Shown here: in pieces, positions 20,762 to 33,100 of the stretch
How positions within the stretch are numbered: the stretch's first letter is position 1
Layout: each line of letters begins with the position of its first letter
From: Nematostella vectensis
Taxonomy: Eukaryota; Cnidaria; Anthozoa; Actiniaria; Edwardsiidae
DNA: 64,000 nt
NCBI RefSeq assembly: GCF_932526225.1
Contig: NC_064036.1
Location: 6,641,519-6,705,518 of the forward strand
Direction: 5' to 3'
The notes under the pieces: model-generated
Told to the model about the DNA's origin: nothing
What the model saw: the letters and a program-made list of their open reading frames with translations, nothing else
Database searches by the model: none
Program-made: the position numbers and the translations under genes

Positions 20762-22265
20762 CTAAAGAAAATAACTCCATCCAATAAACAGTATGGAAAA
20801 AACGCTGAATATATCAATGTTTATAGAACATAACATGCGTTAGGGCTTTATGCAAACAGAGCTATCATCTGCCAACATCGCTGGTAGACTTGCGCGGTTG
20901 ACGATGTTTGTCATTCTAATTCGTAGCATTATTGGCCCCATGCCGAAGAAGTGCTAAAGTAATCTTCAAAAGTAAAGGATGTCAAACGCATCTGTTTGCG
21001 CAGAAGTCTTGATAAAACAAATCCGTAGTTGATCTAAATCAGAAGCCATAGGCACCCGATTTTACTACGATTTTCAATATAACCATTTTTCAACTGATAA
21101 TCCGCTTTTTGGTTTCCGTCATCAAACAAACGGAGTTCAGTTGTTTGATTTGCCAGGGCCAATAATGAAAATCTATGATAAGTTTGAAATAATTCTAAGT
21201 AGCTAGTGACGCTGTTTTCCAATGTGGCAATTTTGCTTCTGTTAAAACAGTAAAGAGATAGGTGCATAATTGAATAAATTATTAGTTTAAAAACAAAAAC
21301 ATTTTACATTTCTTAACAACTTTCACATTTTGTGCTTTTTTCTTCTTTTTTATTAAAAGAACATAAAGACCTTTTCTTCTTACAGTTATTATAGTATGAT
21401 TGCAAACATACTATCTTCTTGTGTTTGCCTAATCTCGTTAGAAGTCTGAAACAAAGACCGTTTGGGTTCTTCTTTTTATTCATTATGCATTTACCTGTAT
21501 TATTAATTATCGGCTGTGTCGCCATCAACCATCATCGAAAAATACACATAAAACCCCCTAATTCCTCCAATGCTACTCTGTTCCTACTCAGTTCGTTATC
21601 GGGGTCAAATGACGATGCTGTGAAGGGTCCTTTCTTGTGTATAATAAATAGCTCACCTTTCCTTGTGCATTGCATAATTTCGGACTGTTTCCTTTGTTTA
21701 TATAGTATATCTAAAACAACAAGGCAGTTTACCTTTCTTTTGAAAATTCAAGAAGCTAGCCAGGATGAAGGCCCATGGAAAGAGAAGCATGCCTTGCTTT
21801 GTAAAAAGCATAGAATCACAGGCTTTCCACCCGCCAGTGAAGGATTTCTAAGGAAATACGAAATAACGCAAAAAAAACATCTATAAGTCAAATCTTCATT
21901 CTCTAATTCATGAAATTAACTTTGTTTGGATGTAAATCTATCCGTCTGTGGTGTTTTACCGTCCCTAGAAGCTCAATTTTACGAGTTTAGAGCGTTAAAA
22001 GTCTGACTCGATTTTGAGTTCGATACAGCATATAACCAAGGCTGAAAACTTGATTCTGACTACCTCACCGTCAGCGCGATTTTCTGCCGGATTTTAAGCA
22101 GTACGTATTCACTGACACCGGTACAGAATGGGAGACGGATGGAACTATCCCCGAACCGAGTTTCTAAGCAATGCGCCTAAAAACCTGCGAGAATTAATGA
22201 TGAACCCGGACATAGCAGCTGGTCAAATGGCATCCTTGGAATGTAATTTGCATAGACCGCATAGT
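20762..22265. other. Upstream of the second lectin gene; no exon 1 seen
   Basis: I looked on the minus strand for an ATG, a hydrophobic run and a phase-1 donor, as in the paralogues, and found none that works. Just upstream of the PAN acceptor the minus strand reads MLCSINIDIFSVFSILFIGW, which is hydrophobic but runs into the TAG of the acceptor itself. Confidence 0.45.
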
Positions 22266-22384
22266 TGCGAGGGCTGCTATGTTTTGGGGGAGGGTTGTGA
22301 GGGCTGCTATGTTTTGGGGTAGGGTTGTGAGGGCTGCTATGATTGGGGGGAGGGTTGCGAGGGCTGCCATGTTTGGGGGGGTGG
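22266..22384. repeat. 30-bp G-rich tandem repeat, about 4 copies
   Basis: Units of the form GAGGGCTGCTATG followed by a T/G-rich half, starting near 22270, 22300, 22330 and 22360. Confidence 0.85.
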
Positions 22385-22924
22385 TATGAAAACTAAGATT
22401 TTAGTTGGGAAGGAGCTAATGATGCTGTTTTCTATTTAGGTTGCAACGATCAGCATTTCATATATTTGAAAATGTCAAAATTCTCACAGGGGAGTACAAT
22501 ATTATTTACCTGTACAATATTATTTACACCCCTGAAAAATGGGCTCGAAATCAACTTTTCTCCTGGCTTGGTAGTTTAAGGCCAGCTCCGCCGCCCCGTT
22601 ATGTACATGTCTATGTCAGACATACAAACACACAATAATTTTAGTTTTTTTTTTCCTGGGGGAGGGCCTTAATTTTTGGTCGACTTTTTGGGAGAGGGTC
22701 ACCATTTTTGTGCTTTTAATCTGATAGATTGGGGGAGGGTCGATATTTTTAACCAGAAAAAAAAATCAAATTAGCAACCCTCCCCCCCGATAAAAAATGA
22801 CTTTTTTCCCTAAGAATGGGGATCGTTTAGTTCCTCGATTAGTGGCTGTTGGGGGACTTGGTCACCGCCCTGTGTTTTTGTTTATACACGCCCCTGGTTA
22901 TTCTTTTCGTATAATTCATTGAGT
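22385..22924. other. Low-complexity intergenic sequence
   Basis: G-rich and T-rich runs with short repeats (TGGGGGAGGGTC-like at about 22658, 22690 and 22730). No gene seen. Confidence 0.4.
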
Positions 22925-24660
22925 ATTATATTTTCAAAACAGTGGCATCTCATAGACTTTGTCATCGTTCGCCAGCGAGATATCCAGGATGTCTAGGTCA
23001 CCAGAGCCATGCGAGGAGCGAAATGCTGGACAGACCACCGCCTAGTCCGCTGCACTCTGAAACTTCACATTGTCCCACGTCACCCAAAGCGTCCAAAGCT
23101 TGTCCGCACGCCCTTCAACACGGCCAGACTACAACAGCCTTCCTACCTGCAGAAGTTCCAGAACAGCCTGAATGAGAAGCTGACTGCAAACGGACCTTTG
23201 TATTGAGATCCAAAGGAGAAGTGGAACCAGTTCAGAGTTGTAGTCACCGAGACAGCAAAGACAGCTCTTGGCCCAAAGAGGCGGAAACACCAGGATTGTT
23301 TCGACAAGAACAACGAAGCAATTGAAAATCTACTTGCCAGAAAAAACAAGGGATTTATGGAATGGCAGAACGATCGAGCTCCGCCGCAAAGAAAGACAGA
23401 TTTAAGTCCGTAGGGTACTTGGCTCAGCAGGAAATGCGTGACAAGTGGGGGGAGAAGAAAGCCAAAGAGATCCAAGGCTTTGCAGACTCTAACAACTCAA
23501 AACAGTTCTTTAGCTCCCTCAAAACAATTTATGGTCCATCGAAATCTGGATCCGCGCCCTTGTTGCCAGGAGACCGAGCCACGCTCATCAAGGACAAGGC
23601 TGCAATCTACATGAGGTGGAGGGAACACTTCAGTCAACTTCTTAACCGCCCGTCATCAGTAGACCAGTCTGCACTAGACCAAGTACCTCAACAGCCACTA
23701 ATAGAGGAACTAATCGATCCCCCATCCATGGAGGAGCTCACGAAGGCCATCAAGCAAATGTCATCTGGGAAAGCTCCGGGAAAGGACGGTATACCAACGG
23801 AGGTGTACAAGGCCCTCATGACAAGGCCGTGTACGCTTTTCACAGGGTCCTGATCAGCATCTGGGACGAGTAATTAATGCCTGCCGACCTACGTTACCCA
23901 TTATTAGTCGCCCTCTACAAGAAAAATGGCATTCGCACAGTCTGCGAAAATCACAGGGGTATATCCCTAGCTCTCGAACGCCGGAAAAATCCTCGCCCGC
24001 ATCATGCTGAACAGGCTGATCCAATCTGTAGCAGAGAAAAACCTCCCTGAGTCACAGTGCGGCTTTAGCCCTGGTAGAAGCACAGTTGACATGGGATTTG
24101 CAGTAAGACAGATCCAGGAGAAGTGCCTTGAGCAGAACATGAACCTCCACGCAGTCTTCATCGACCTCACCAAAGCTTTCGACACCGTCAACCGCGAAGC
24201 CTTGCGGATTATCCTCAGTAAGCTTGGATGACCTGCAAAGTTTACAACCTTGAATAGACTGTTCAATGACGACATGACGGGTGAAGTCTTGTCCGATGGT
24301 GAGCCGTCTGAGAGCTTCAGTATCTCCAACGGTGTGAAACAAGGCTGCGTGCTTGCTCCCGTGTTGTTCAATCTCTTCTTTAACCAGGTACTGCTCCACG
24401 CTGTGCGAGACCTAGACCTTGGTATCTACATCAGATACCGGCTGAACGGCTGACTGTTTGACCTGCGACGTCTTACTGCCAAGACGAAGATCATGGAGGG
24501 GCTCATACTTGATGCCCTGTTCGCCGACGACTGTGCGCTGATGGCTCACCAGGGGAATCATCTGCAGACTACTGTGGACAAGTTCTCTGGAGCATCAAAG
24601 TTGTTTGGCCTGACAATCAGTCTCAGTAAGACGAAAGTTGTCCTTCAACCCGCACAAGAC
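22925..24660 (+). pseudogene. Broken LINE (endonuclease end to reverse transcriptase)
   Basis: The order of pieces is VTRAMRGAKCWTDHRLVRC (end of an AP-type endonuclease, with the DH of the WTDH motif), QMSSGKAPGKDGIPTEVYKA, then a frameshifted stretch, then NRLIQSVAEKNLPESQCGFS, FIDLTKAFDTVNREALRII (motif A), NGVKQGCVLAPVLFNLFFNQ (motif B), LFADDCALMAHQGN (motif C with intact DD) and KLFGLTISLSKTKVVLQPAQ. At least four stops or frameshifts lie between them (for example after LSKLG and YRLNG), so it is dead. Similarity ends abruptly near 24660. It differs from the LINEs at 1-14 kb; the clade is not resolved. Confidence 0.8.
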
Positions 24661-25269
24661 AGTAACTCCAGGGGAGAGGGGTTTCCCCTCTTATATGGGC
24701 TATACGGGGACGTGCCGCTGGACAGGGTTATGGTTTTTTACCTATCTGTCCTTAACAGGGTATATCATTTCAGGCCTCTCTGTCCTGGACAGGGTACATA
24801 ATTTTAAGCAAGACTGTCATAAACAGGGTAGGGATTTGGTTGCCTTGCTAAAACTCGTAACCGCTGATCCTGCCGCCGATCTGATTGCCTTGCTTGCTTT
24901 CACGTGCTAACCGGGTGCTTGGTTCGATCGATTTTGCGATAAAAGACTGCCGCGAAAAAGTATTGTCCTGCAGGGATATTGTTGCGTGTCGCGTGTGTCT
25001 CAAGTTACCTTCGCAAAATCGCAAACTGGGAGGTCAAAGTCAAATATAATTGTGCATCTGTACATCTGACTTTGGTCTGCGTAGCCACATGCGTGTCCAC
25101 AGATAAGACGAGATACAACGTATCGTCTTCCTCGGTCCACAAGAGACAACCATGATGAGATTTTTAAATTCACCGAAACCTAAAAAAACAACGTTAAAAA
25201 AACATTTTTCGCCTTGGCCCAGCCTCTACTGAAAATTAGGCGTTCTTACACCGAAATGCAACAGTCTTT
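24661..25269. other. Intergenic with a short tandem CAGGGTA repeat
   Basis: CAGGGTA-type cores lie at about 24722, 24757, 24789 and 24826. A piece near 25205-25255 (CAGCCTCTACTGAAAATTAGGCGTTCTTAC) resembles the inner right end of the MITE at 61454-61783. Confidence 0.5.
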
Positions 25270-25375
25270 AGGAAGCAGGTTAGCACTAATCCAGGGATAA
25301 ATACGGCTATCTCGACTTTTGATTGGACAAAAAAGGCTTTTATCCCGCCAGGGTTAGCATTAACCTGCTTTCTGG
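25270..25375. mobile_element. Foldback MITE-like element, about 105 bp
   Basis: The left arm 25270-25301 (GGAAGCAGGTTAGCACTAAT, CCAGGGATAAA) is the imperfect inverse of the right arm 25338-25375 (TTTATCCCGCCAGGGTTAGC, ATTAACCTGCTTTC). There is no coding capacity. Confidence 0.7.
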
Positions 25376-25620
25376 GAACCCGGTCCTGGTGTTTAGGCAT
25401 ATGCCTCGTAGTTCGCTAAGCGTGTAAGTGGGTTCCTCCTTAGCAGTTACGATTCCCCACTTCTACTTCTATCATAATCCAGCAAGTAAAGCTCGTGATG
25501 TTGTGTTTGAGCCGTTTTAGCCTTTATTTCTTTGTGAGATTATAAACAAAAAGAAGACCAAACAGCGACGTTTCTGGAACCAAAGTGGATGCAATTGTCC
25601 ATGGAGGAAATGACAATTAT

Positions 25621-25767
25621 TAAAATGAAGGACAAAAGCAGAAGCAAAATTTTGCCAACGTTTCGGACTTAAATGAATTCATCTTCAGGGCGGTTATATA
25701 ACGCTATTTTATCAATAAAGTCCGAAACGCTGGCAAAACCTCGCTTCTGTTTTTGTCCTTCATTTTA
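25621..25767. mobile_element. Foldback MITE with ~50-bp terminal inverted repeats
   Basis: The left TIR 25621-25670 (TAAAATGAAGGACAAAAGCA, GAAGC, TTTTGCCAACGTTTCGGACT) and right TIR 25718-25767 are near-perfect inverses. The element is flanked by TTA on both sides, a possible target duplication. Confidence 0.85.
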
Positions 25768-25779
25768 TTAATAGCATTT

Positions 25780-27104
25780 ATTTCTTTGTTCTCATAGAAT
25801 GTTTATATTGTGAGTTTACAATATAGAAACTACTGACGCATTGCCAATGACATAGTAATAGCCTTGGGCTGTCTGTGTTGGCCAATAAAAGAAAGCGCGT
25901 GAATCCAATCTCGCCGCAAGACACCTTTCTGTGCCTGCATCGCCAAATGTTCGGGGACGCATGCGCAGAAATAAGAAGGGCTTTGGGGACGAGATTGGCG
26001 GGAATCTCACATCGTGCGACGGGGCCACGGGTATTAGTTGTACACGGGAATCTTAATTTTACTTGATTAACGTACACCAAAACGATTTTGAAAGTGAAGT
26101 TTTTGTTTCGACCTGCGCGTGTGACTGAAAACGAGAAGAACCATGCAAAAAGAATAAATAAATAAATTCTGGTCTTCTTGTCGATTCTTGGGAAGATACC
26201 GAAAATCCGAAACCAAAGCACTAAGAAAGTTATACTATCAGAAAAGGCTATGATAATAAAACATATAGAAAGTTGAGATCGATTGCTTAGATTTAAAAAG
26301 TGTATGGTAGGAGGCAAATACAAAGAATACTGCTGTGCTAAACTTAGGAATACAATAATTCAAGTCACTACGAAATTTGTCTTGACAACCAAATTCCAAA
26401 AATAATCCATAAAATTTGTCCCCTGTAGTTCGTTTGAGTCTAAAAGTTTATCAGAGTTAGATTGTATCTCTAACTTAATTGCTTAACAATGTCTGTTGAA
26501 TTTCTATTTTTCGAATGAAGGGTCGTTCAAAGACCAGTCTTGAAAAGCCAAAAAGACCGAACTTGGTGGCGTGTCCAATCGCGCAGGTATTTGCATCTAT
26601 TTTACTGAAAGGATATATACATTCTAGTTTATTGCACTATTTGGTGGAAGCCCTAGTTAAAAAAAGGCATCTAGTTAAGAAATTTATTTAAGCGAAGAAA
26701 TATTTTACTGCTCCAGATTCTTACTCTATTTTTCTTTGTTTTTGTTTATTCATGTTTAAATTAGCTTGGGATACCTGGGTGGCTTCCTACGCAATTATAC
26801 ATGATAGGGAGGCTGAGTAGTCCTAAACCAAGATGGCGGAACCAATGGAAAGAAGGGTTTGTTTTGTTTCTCACTTGTTACTTATTATTTCTTTAGAAAT
26901 AGAACGTTGCTAACGGCAACTAATGACAAACAAAGCAAAGTTCATTGAAATGAAAATGCAAATTGCCAGTGGGAGGGTTAAAGTGTGCTTCGAAACATAA
27001 GTAATGTTGCTTTGAACAAAATTCGATGGCCTGTAAACAATATCGGCCGATTACAAACTTTTGCTTTCTTTGACCGAAAGTTGTGTTGACTATATTCCAG
27101 TCTT
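25780..27104. other. Upstream region of the DUF4062-TPR gene
   Basis: No coding feature. The sequence directly before the ATG (TATATTCCAG at about 27089-27098) looks like a splice acceptor, so a non-coding first exon may lie somewhere in this stretch. I cannot place it. Confidence 0.45.
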
Positions 27105-30100
27105 ATGGGCTGCGGAACATCAAGATCTCCTGTTGCTGGCAACACTCTTCCGCATCCATCTAACCAAGGCGGCCAAACTGAGCCTTACTCGAAACATTCT
27201 AATTTAACTCCAGCGAGCAACGGTGAAGAAGATAACAGGAGTAGTAGTTCTCATCCAAAACCCAAGAAAAGGGGGAGTGACTTTGACTCTATAACTTACG
27301 CGGAGGCAGCAGCATCTCGAGCCCAAACTCCAGAAGGAATGTGGGCCATCGTGAAGAAAACCTGCAATAGTGCTTCTTCGAGAGAGTGGACGCTACAATC
27401 AGTAAAGAACCGTCGAGGTTGGAAAACCATTCGACTGTTTGTGTCGTCCACATTTCGGGACTTCCACGAAGAAAGGGAGGTCTTAGTAAAAGAGGTGAGG
27501 ACTGCTCTTGCAATTAGATGTATATAACGGTCCGATAAGACAAGAGGTTTTAGTAAAGTAAGTAGTGGTTGCATCTATTATAAGCCCTGTGTACACATGT
27601 GATGTGTATGAGTGATAGGTTAATTGGCACTCAACTCATCATACTCTCAACTTGTCTCAACTAAAAGGTGATATACCAATAGTTTGGTTTTATTGTATTT
27701 AGTGCCTTTTTCTTTAGGGATTAAAGAATTGAGTTCTCTTGTAAAACAATTGTGGTGATGGATTGCCCTAGTTGATAAACCAACTCAGATACAGTACATG
27801 GAGAACATTAAAACATAAAACTTCAGACTAATTGCAATTGATTTAATGAAAATATTGGTTAGGTGGTGGTAGTTCTGTTTTGGGGACATGTATTTTGGTG
27901 ATGGTGGTGGTGGTGGGGGGGGGGGGGGGGTTTCTATGTAAAAGGGTATTAAAAACCTGTGTCCATGTGACAAGGTTATGATGCTGATGCCAATGACATA
28001 AAAAAGATTTTCCCCGCTTTCAAAAGTGGGATAGTAAATATTTTTTAATTATTATAATTATTTTGTGTTGTATTATTTTTGTTAGAAATGTCTAAACTAG
28101 TGCTTAGCAAATTTCTTACCATACAATAGCTACTGCATGACTCAGACTTTATTTCTGCAGTATAAAAAAGGTTTCTATGTTTCTCATGTGCTTTTTATAT
28201 ATTTGAAAATTTGCATTCTATGCCTGTATTCTATGCCAAAATGAATAAACAATATCTCAAAATATGATTGAAAATAAGAAATTACCCATGTTCCCTAATT
28301 AATTTATAATTGCTTAGGTGGCTAGCATTGTCCATGAAATAAGGCTTGAGCTTTTCATTATTAGAAATATACAGAGGACCCTACTGGCAGATAGGATATT
28401 AAAAGATTTTTCCACAAATTTCATCAGGATGAGTATTCTCTCTTTCTGTGCATCATATAAGCATTAAACCCCATAAACTGATGTAGAGGTTTTGGTGAGG
28501 CGTGACAAATTAATGATTATTATGTTATTTTTATAGATTTTTCCTGACTTACGTTTATGGTGTGAGGAGAGAAAACTTCATCTGGTTGAATGTGATCTGC
28601 GATGGGTGAGTTGAATTCAAAGCTGCTTCCTTATGATAACTAAAATAAGTCACCTAATCACAGACAATGCAGCAGCAACTGTTATGTGTTTTTTTCTGTA
28701 CATATTTTAGGGTGTGCCTAAGGACTCTTCAACAGAGGAAACTGTACGCATCTGTTTGGAAGAAATTGACAGATGCTACAGAGACAATGTTATGCCATAT
28801 TTCCTGAATTTAACTTGGTTGGTGACTGTATTATAAATTTACTGTACTTATAACACTAAACAGTACTCTATTTAATATTGTACGGAGCATGACAATATGA
28901 ATAGCATCCAAGAACATTAATTTTTGGATTTTCAAAAGTGATGTTGACATCCATGAGCAAACTTAGAGCAGCATTTTCTTGATTTTCACATTCTCATTTT
29001 GCCCTTAAGATTGACAGGAAGTTTTTCAGGGGTTTCATTAGACCCCAGCGGCTGGCGGAAGCACCAGCTATTTTCCACCGAGCACCGGCTACTTTTTTTT
29101 AAAAAGTGGACATTTATTTTTATTTGAACTAAAAAGATAAAATGACTTCTAACCCCTACTTATCAATTTCCACCACCTACTATGAAAGTTGATGAAAGCC
29201 CTGTTTTTATATATTTTTAAAAACTTCAATATTTTTAAGTATAAATACCTGCACCAGGGTAATCAGATAATCCACCCACTCAACTGGAGTTCCAGTGATG
29301 AGAAAAAAAAAACTTGCCTGCAGTAGAAGGGGGAAATAAATCTTTCAAATGGTTATCAAGTTGAAACCTACTCCCTCCCTGCTACAACTTTTTACTGATT
29401 ATATTCTTTGTTTTAGCGGTCGATCTGGCTGGATTCCAGACTTTGGGGACTTGACATACAATCTTGCTGTGCAGTATGGATGGGTTTATGGCCTGTCAAT
29501 CACAGAAATGGAAATTGTACATGGAGCTTTTCGCAAGTGCAACCCAAATGGTAAATTATTGATGAAATTGTTTTCAATCTAAAAAAAAACAATATGTTTA
29601 GAATACAGTTGAACTCTTTAAAGTTTTCCCCACCCCTATCCCCACAGTTCAGGTAACATGTACATGTAGTTGAGTCCTCATTTTTTATTGGGTTGTAGAC
29701 ATATTTTTTTATTTTCCCCTCATAAATTCAACCTTGACTATAGATCGTACCTTCTGTCAAAACTCTACTTCCCGCACTGGAATTTAGAAAGTTATTGATA
29801 GAGAATAACATGGTGTAGCTATCTTCATACAGTAGCGGATCTAGGGGGAGGGTTTAGAGGGTTTAAAGGGTTTAAACCCCCCCTCTTGGGCTGCCCAGGG
29901 AAAGTGTTATATGCCAAAAATGCCATCCAGATTTAAACACTGCGCTTATTCAAAGCAATTGTGGTAATTGAGGAGAGAGCTGTGGGAGCTAGAAAATTTT
30001 GTAAGGAAAATATTTTCTTCCCCCATAATGCCAGGTCAAACCGCCCTCTTAGCATAAAGCTAAATCTGCCCCTGCCATATAGCTTTTTTCTTGCATACAG

Positions 30101-33100
30101 CTTTGTTCATGATAAGAGACAGCAAATTTTGTGAGGATTTGCCAGAAGAGGTCAAGGATGCCTTTATAGATGAGAAAGACTTTCTCAATGAAAAACTGAA
30201 GAAACTTAAAGATGCCCTGAAAGAGCAGTTTCCTGTAAGTACAACTTTACTGTACCTGTTTTTGGTTTATTGTATTCATGGCAGAGTTGAATTCCAGTTT
30301 TTGGTGTATTGAAAAAGACTACAGAGTCACTTACTGAGAGGATTGTGAAGCCCTGTAACCAGGATTTTTAAGGAAGGGGGGAGGGGTGTTTACCCATTTA
30401 GCCGACCATTTTCTAGCTTGCAGTGGTACTTAATTTTCCTTGATGAGAGTGGACCTTCATAGGAAGTGGGCAGATCCTGGCTGGCCCAGTATGTAAGCAC
30501 ATAAGCATATAGGGCCTAACTCCTTCGCTGAAACGCGTCTGATTCCCGGTTGAGACACGGATAGTATTGTTGTTTCTCAGACCTGAATTTGACTTGTTGA
30601 ACGTAAGTGAGCTTAATTTTGTTTCTGAACCTACCCTGGCTTATGCAAAAAAGTCCCAGAAAAAAGTGCCTGGATCGCTTATTATTATTTGGGAGGAGGG
30701 GGGGAGTTTATTGGAGGGGGGTGCTTATTTCTTTTCGGCTAAAAATATCAGTAATCAAATGAGAGAATAAAACGAATCAACAGACCCATATAAACCTCCA
30801 ATAAAAATGGGACTTTTTGCCTTAGTAAAGATTGACGCCATTCAAATGGTGCTTCTGTTGAGATCTTTTAGGGGGATGGGATCGCTTTTTGGGGAGGGGA
30901 TCGCTTTTTGGGGAGAGGGAATTTATTTCAAAATTCTAGGGCAAGGGGGTGCTTATTCAAAATGTACCAGTGACCCCCTGCTACAGCCCTGTATGGCTTA
31001 TTGCTTGCTAATATGTAATTACCAACAACGTTTCTCCAAGGAGATTTTAGGTGAAGTGCTGAAACCATGCACAATTCCTGCCCAATCTTTTTGCTTTCAC
31101 CACAGTGTTTGACTCTGATATTTTTGTCATGTGCTGTAGGATGATAATGTAGTTCATTATGAAGTCAAATGTGAACCTAAGAGTCTTACTAAAGTACAAG
31201 AAACCCGTGATGAAAGAGATGTCAGACTGAAAGGGCTCACTGGAAGTGATTCCGTGTTTTATAATTCGGTAGGTGAAAATGAGTAAATAATAAGAAGGGT
31301 AGCATCAAGAGTCTTTCAAAGTATACATAAAGGGCATTCCCATAGATATAAAAGTGAAATTATGGTCACCTACAGAAGCCATAGGCAGCAGGAATGGGCC
31401 GACCAGCCCCAGCTGAGCCCCAGCTGGCTCCCCCTATTTTCATGGAAATCTATTGAAGAAAATTAATCCGGACCTTCCTCTCTTGAAACATGTATTTCAC
31501 CTCCCTCTTTTTAAACTCCTCGATCCGCTCCTGGGCAGTATTCAGAAATGACTACATGAATATAAAAAGAGCAGAATTTATTATCTAGTGTTATATACAT
31601 ATACTGTATTATTTTATCAATTTGTTTCAGGTGTTTAAGTTTTTCAAGGACCGTATTGAGTACCAGTAAACCTAGTGTTATATACATATACTGTATTATT
31701 TTATCAATTTGTTTCAGGTGTTTAAGTTTTTCAAGGACTGTATTGAGTACCAGTATCCTAGTGTTATATACATATACTGTATTATTTTATCAATTTGTTT
31801 CAGGTGTTTAAGTTTTTCAAGGACCGTATTGAGTACCAGTATCCTAGTGTTATATACATATACTGTATTATTTTATTAATTTGTTTCAGGTGTTTAAGTT
31901 TTTCAAGGACCGTATTGAGTACCAGTATCCTTTGGATCCCACTCCTGAGGATCCACTTGAGGCTCAACGGAGTGCCCATGAGGTAAGTGTGCAGTGATGT
32001 GATAACAATCATCTGGAACTGTTACCTTTATAGGCACATATTAAGAAATAAGTCACTGTACATATGTACGTAATTACCCATGTACGTATAGGACAAGATC
32101 ATGGTGCAGTATCATAAAATAATGTCCACTTCTTTCATAACTCAGCTAGCGGGATATACTGTTACAGTTTAACTGTATGAGCCTTATACACTAAATACTA
32201 TTACCAAAGCAGTACAGAATGGAAAGCTCTGCACACACACAAAAAATGGAATTAAAGCTAAATAGATTATAACAAAATATTTAAATCATAACAGAGGCAA
32301 GAGCTCAGATTTGCCTCACTGGCCACTGCTCAGCCTTATACTGTAACTACTGTTAGTATAGTTATACTATAGTTCTTCATTTGTGTTGATTAAATGCTGT
32401 ATTCTTTTCAAGTCATTTTTGGACACTCGTGGCCAAGTTGTACTAGGAAGAGACAAGATTCTCAAAGAGGTACAGTCTTCACATAACCAATGTATATAGG
32501 TAATATTTAAACAAATATCCTCCTAATAGCTCCTGCTGATAGTATTTTAGCCCAAAATGATACTTAATGTAGTAATTTCTCTCTGCGTGACTTTAGTTGC
32601 TTGGTTTTAGTCTGCATTGGCTTTAGTCGCCAATAAATGGGGCAAAATCTTTATTTAGTTTTGCTCCAAGTCTATGTCCAATCTCGGCCCAGGGAGGGAT
32701 GGGGGTTTCATGTCCAATGTCGGCCCAGGGGGTGATGGGGGTTTCCGATGACACGTGTATACAAGTGGATGGTGATTACATTAAAACGAAGGATTCCAAA
32801 TTTTAATGTTCGAATTTAATTGTATTACAGATCGATTCCTACATTTCTACTGGCCAATCCAGAGCCCCTCTGCTGTTAGTAGGTAATGCAGGCTCTGGCA
32901 AGTCAGCCATCATGGCTCGTGCTGCATGTGACGCTCTGGATAAATCTTCCTCAAGACAGTATTCATCAACAGGGTGAGAGAACTCTTCCTAAAACTAGTA
33001 CATACTTTCAAATTTGTCTGGCATGCTTATTGGTGAATCTGTGCTGGGGTCATTTTTTATCAGTATGTTACATAAGGGGTAGTGCTGGGTAAATCCGAGA

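Noticed and set aside
20762..20860. Hydrophobic frame just upstream as the missing signal peptide of the second lectin
   Set aside because: It ends at the TAG of the PAN acceptor and lacks a donor with the needed phase 1.
23143..24399. Minus-strand frames across 23.1-24.4 kb
   Set aside because: Antisense shadows of the broken plus-strand LINE.
31631..31889. Three extra coding exons from the upstream acceptor copies
   Set aside because: Each lacks the rest of exon 7; reading through shifts the frame or meets a stop.
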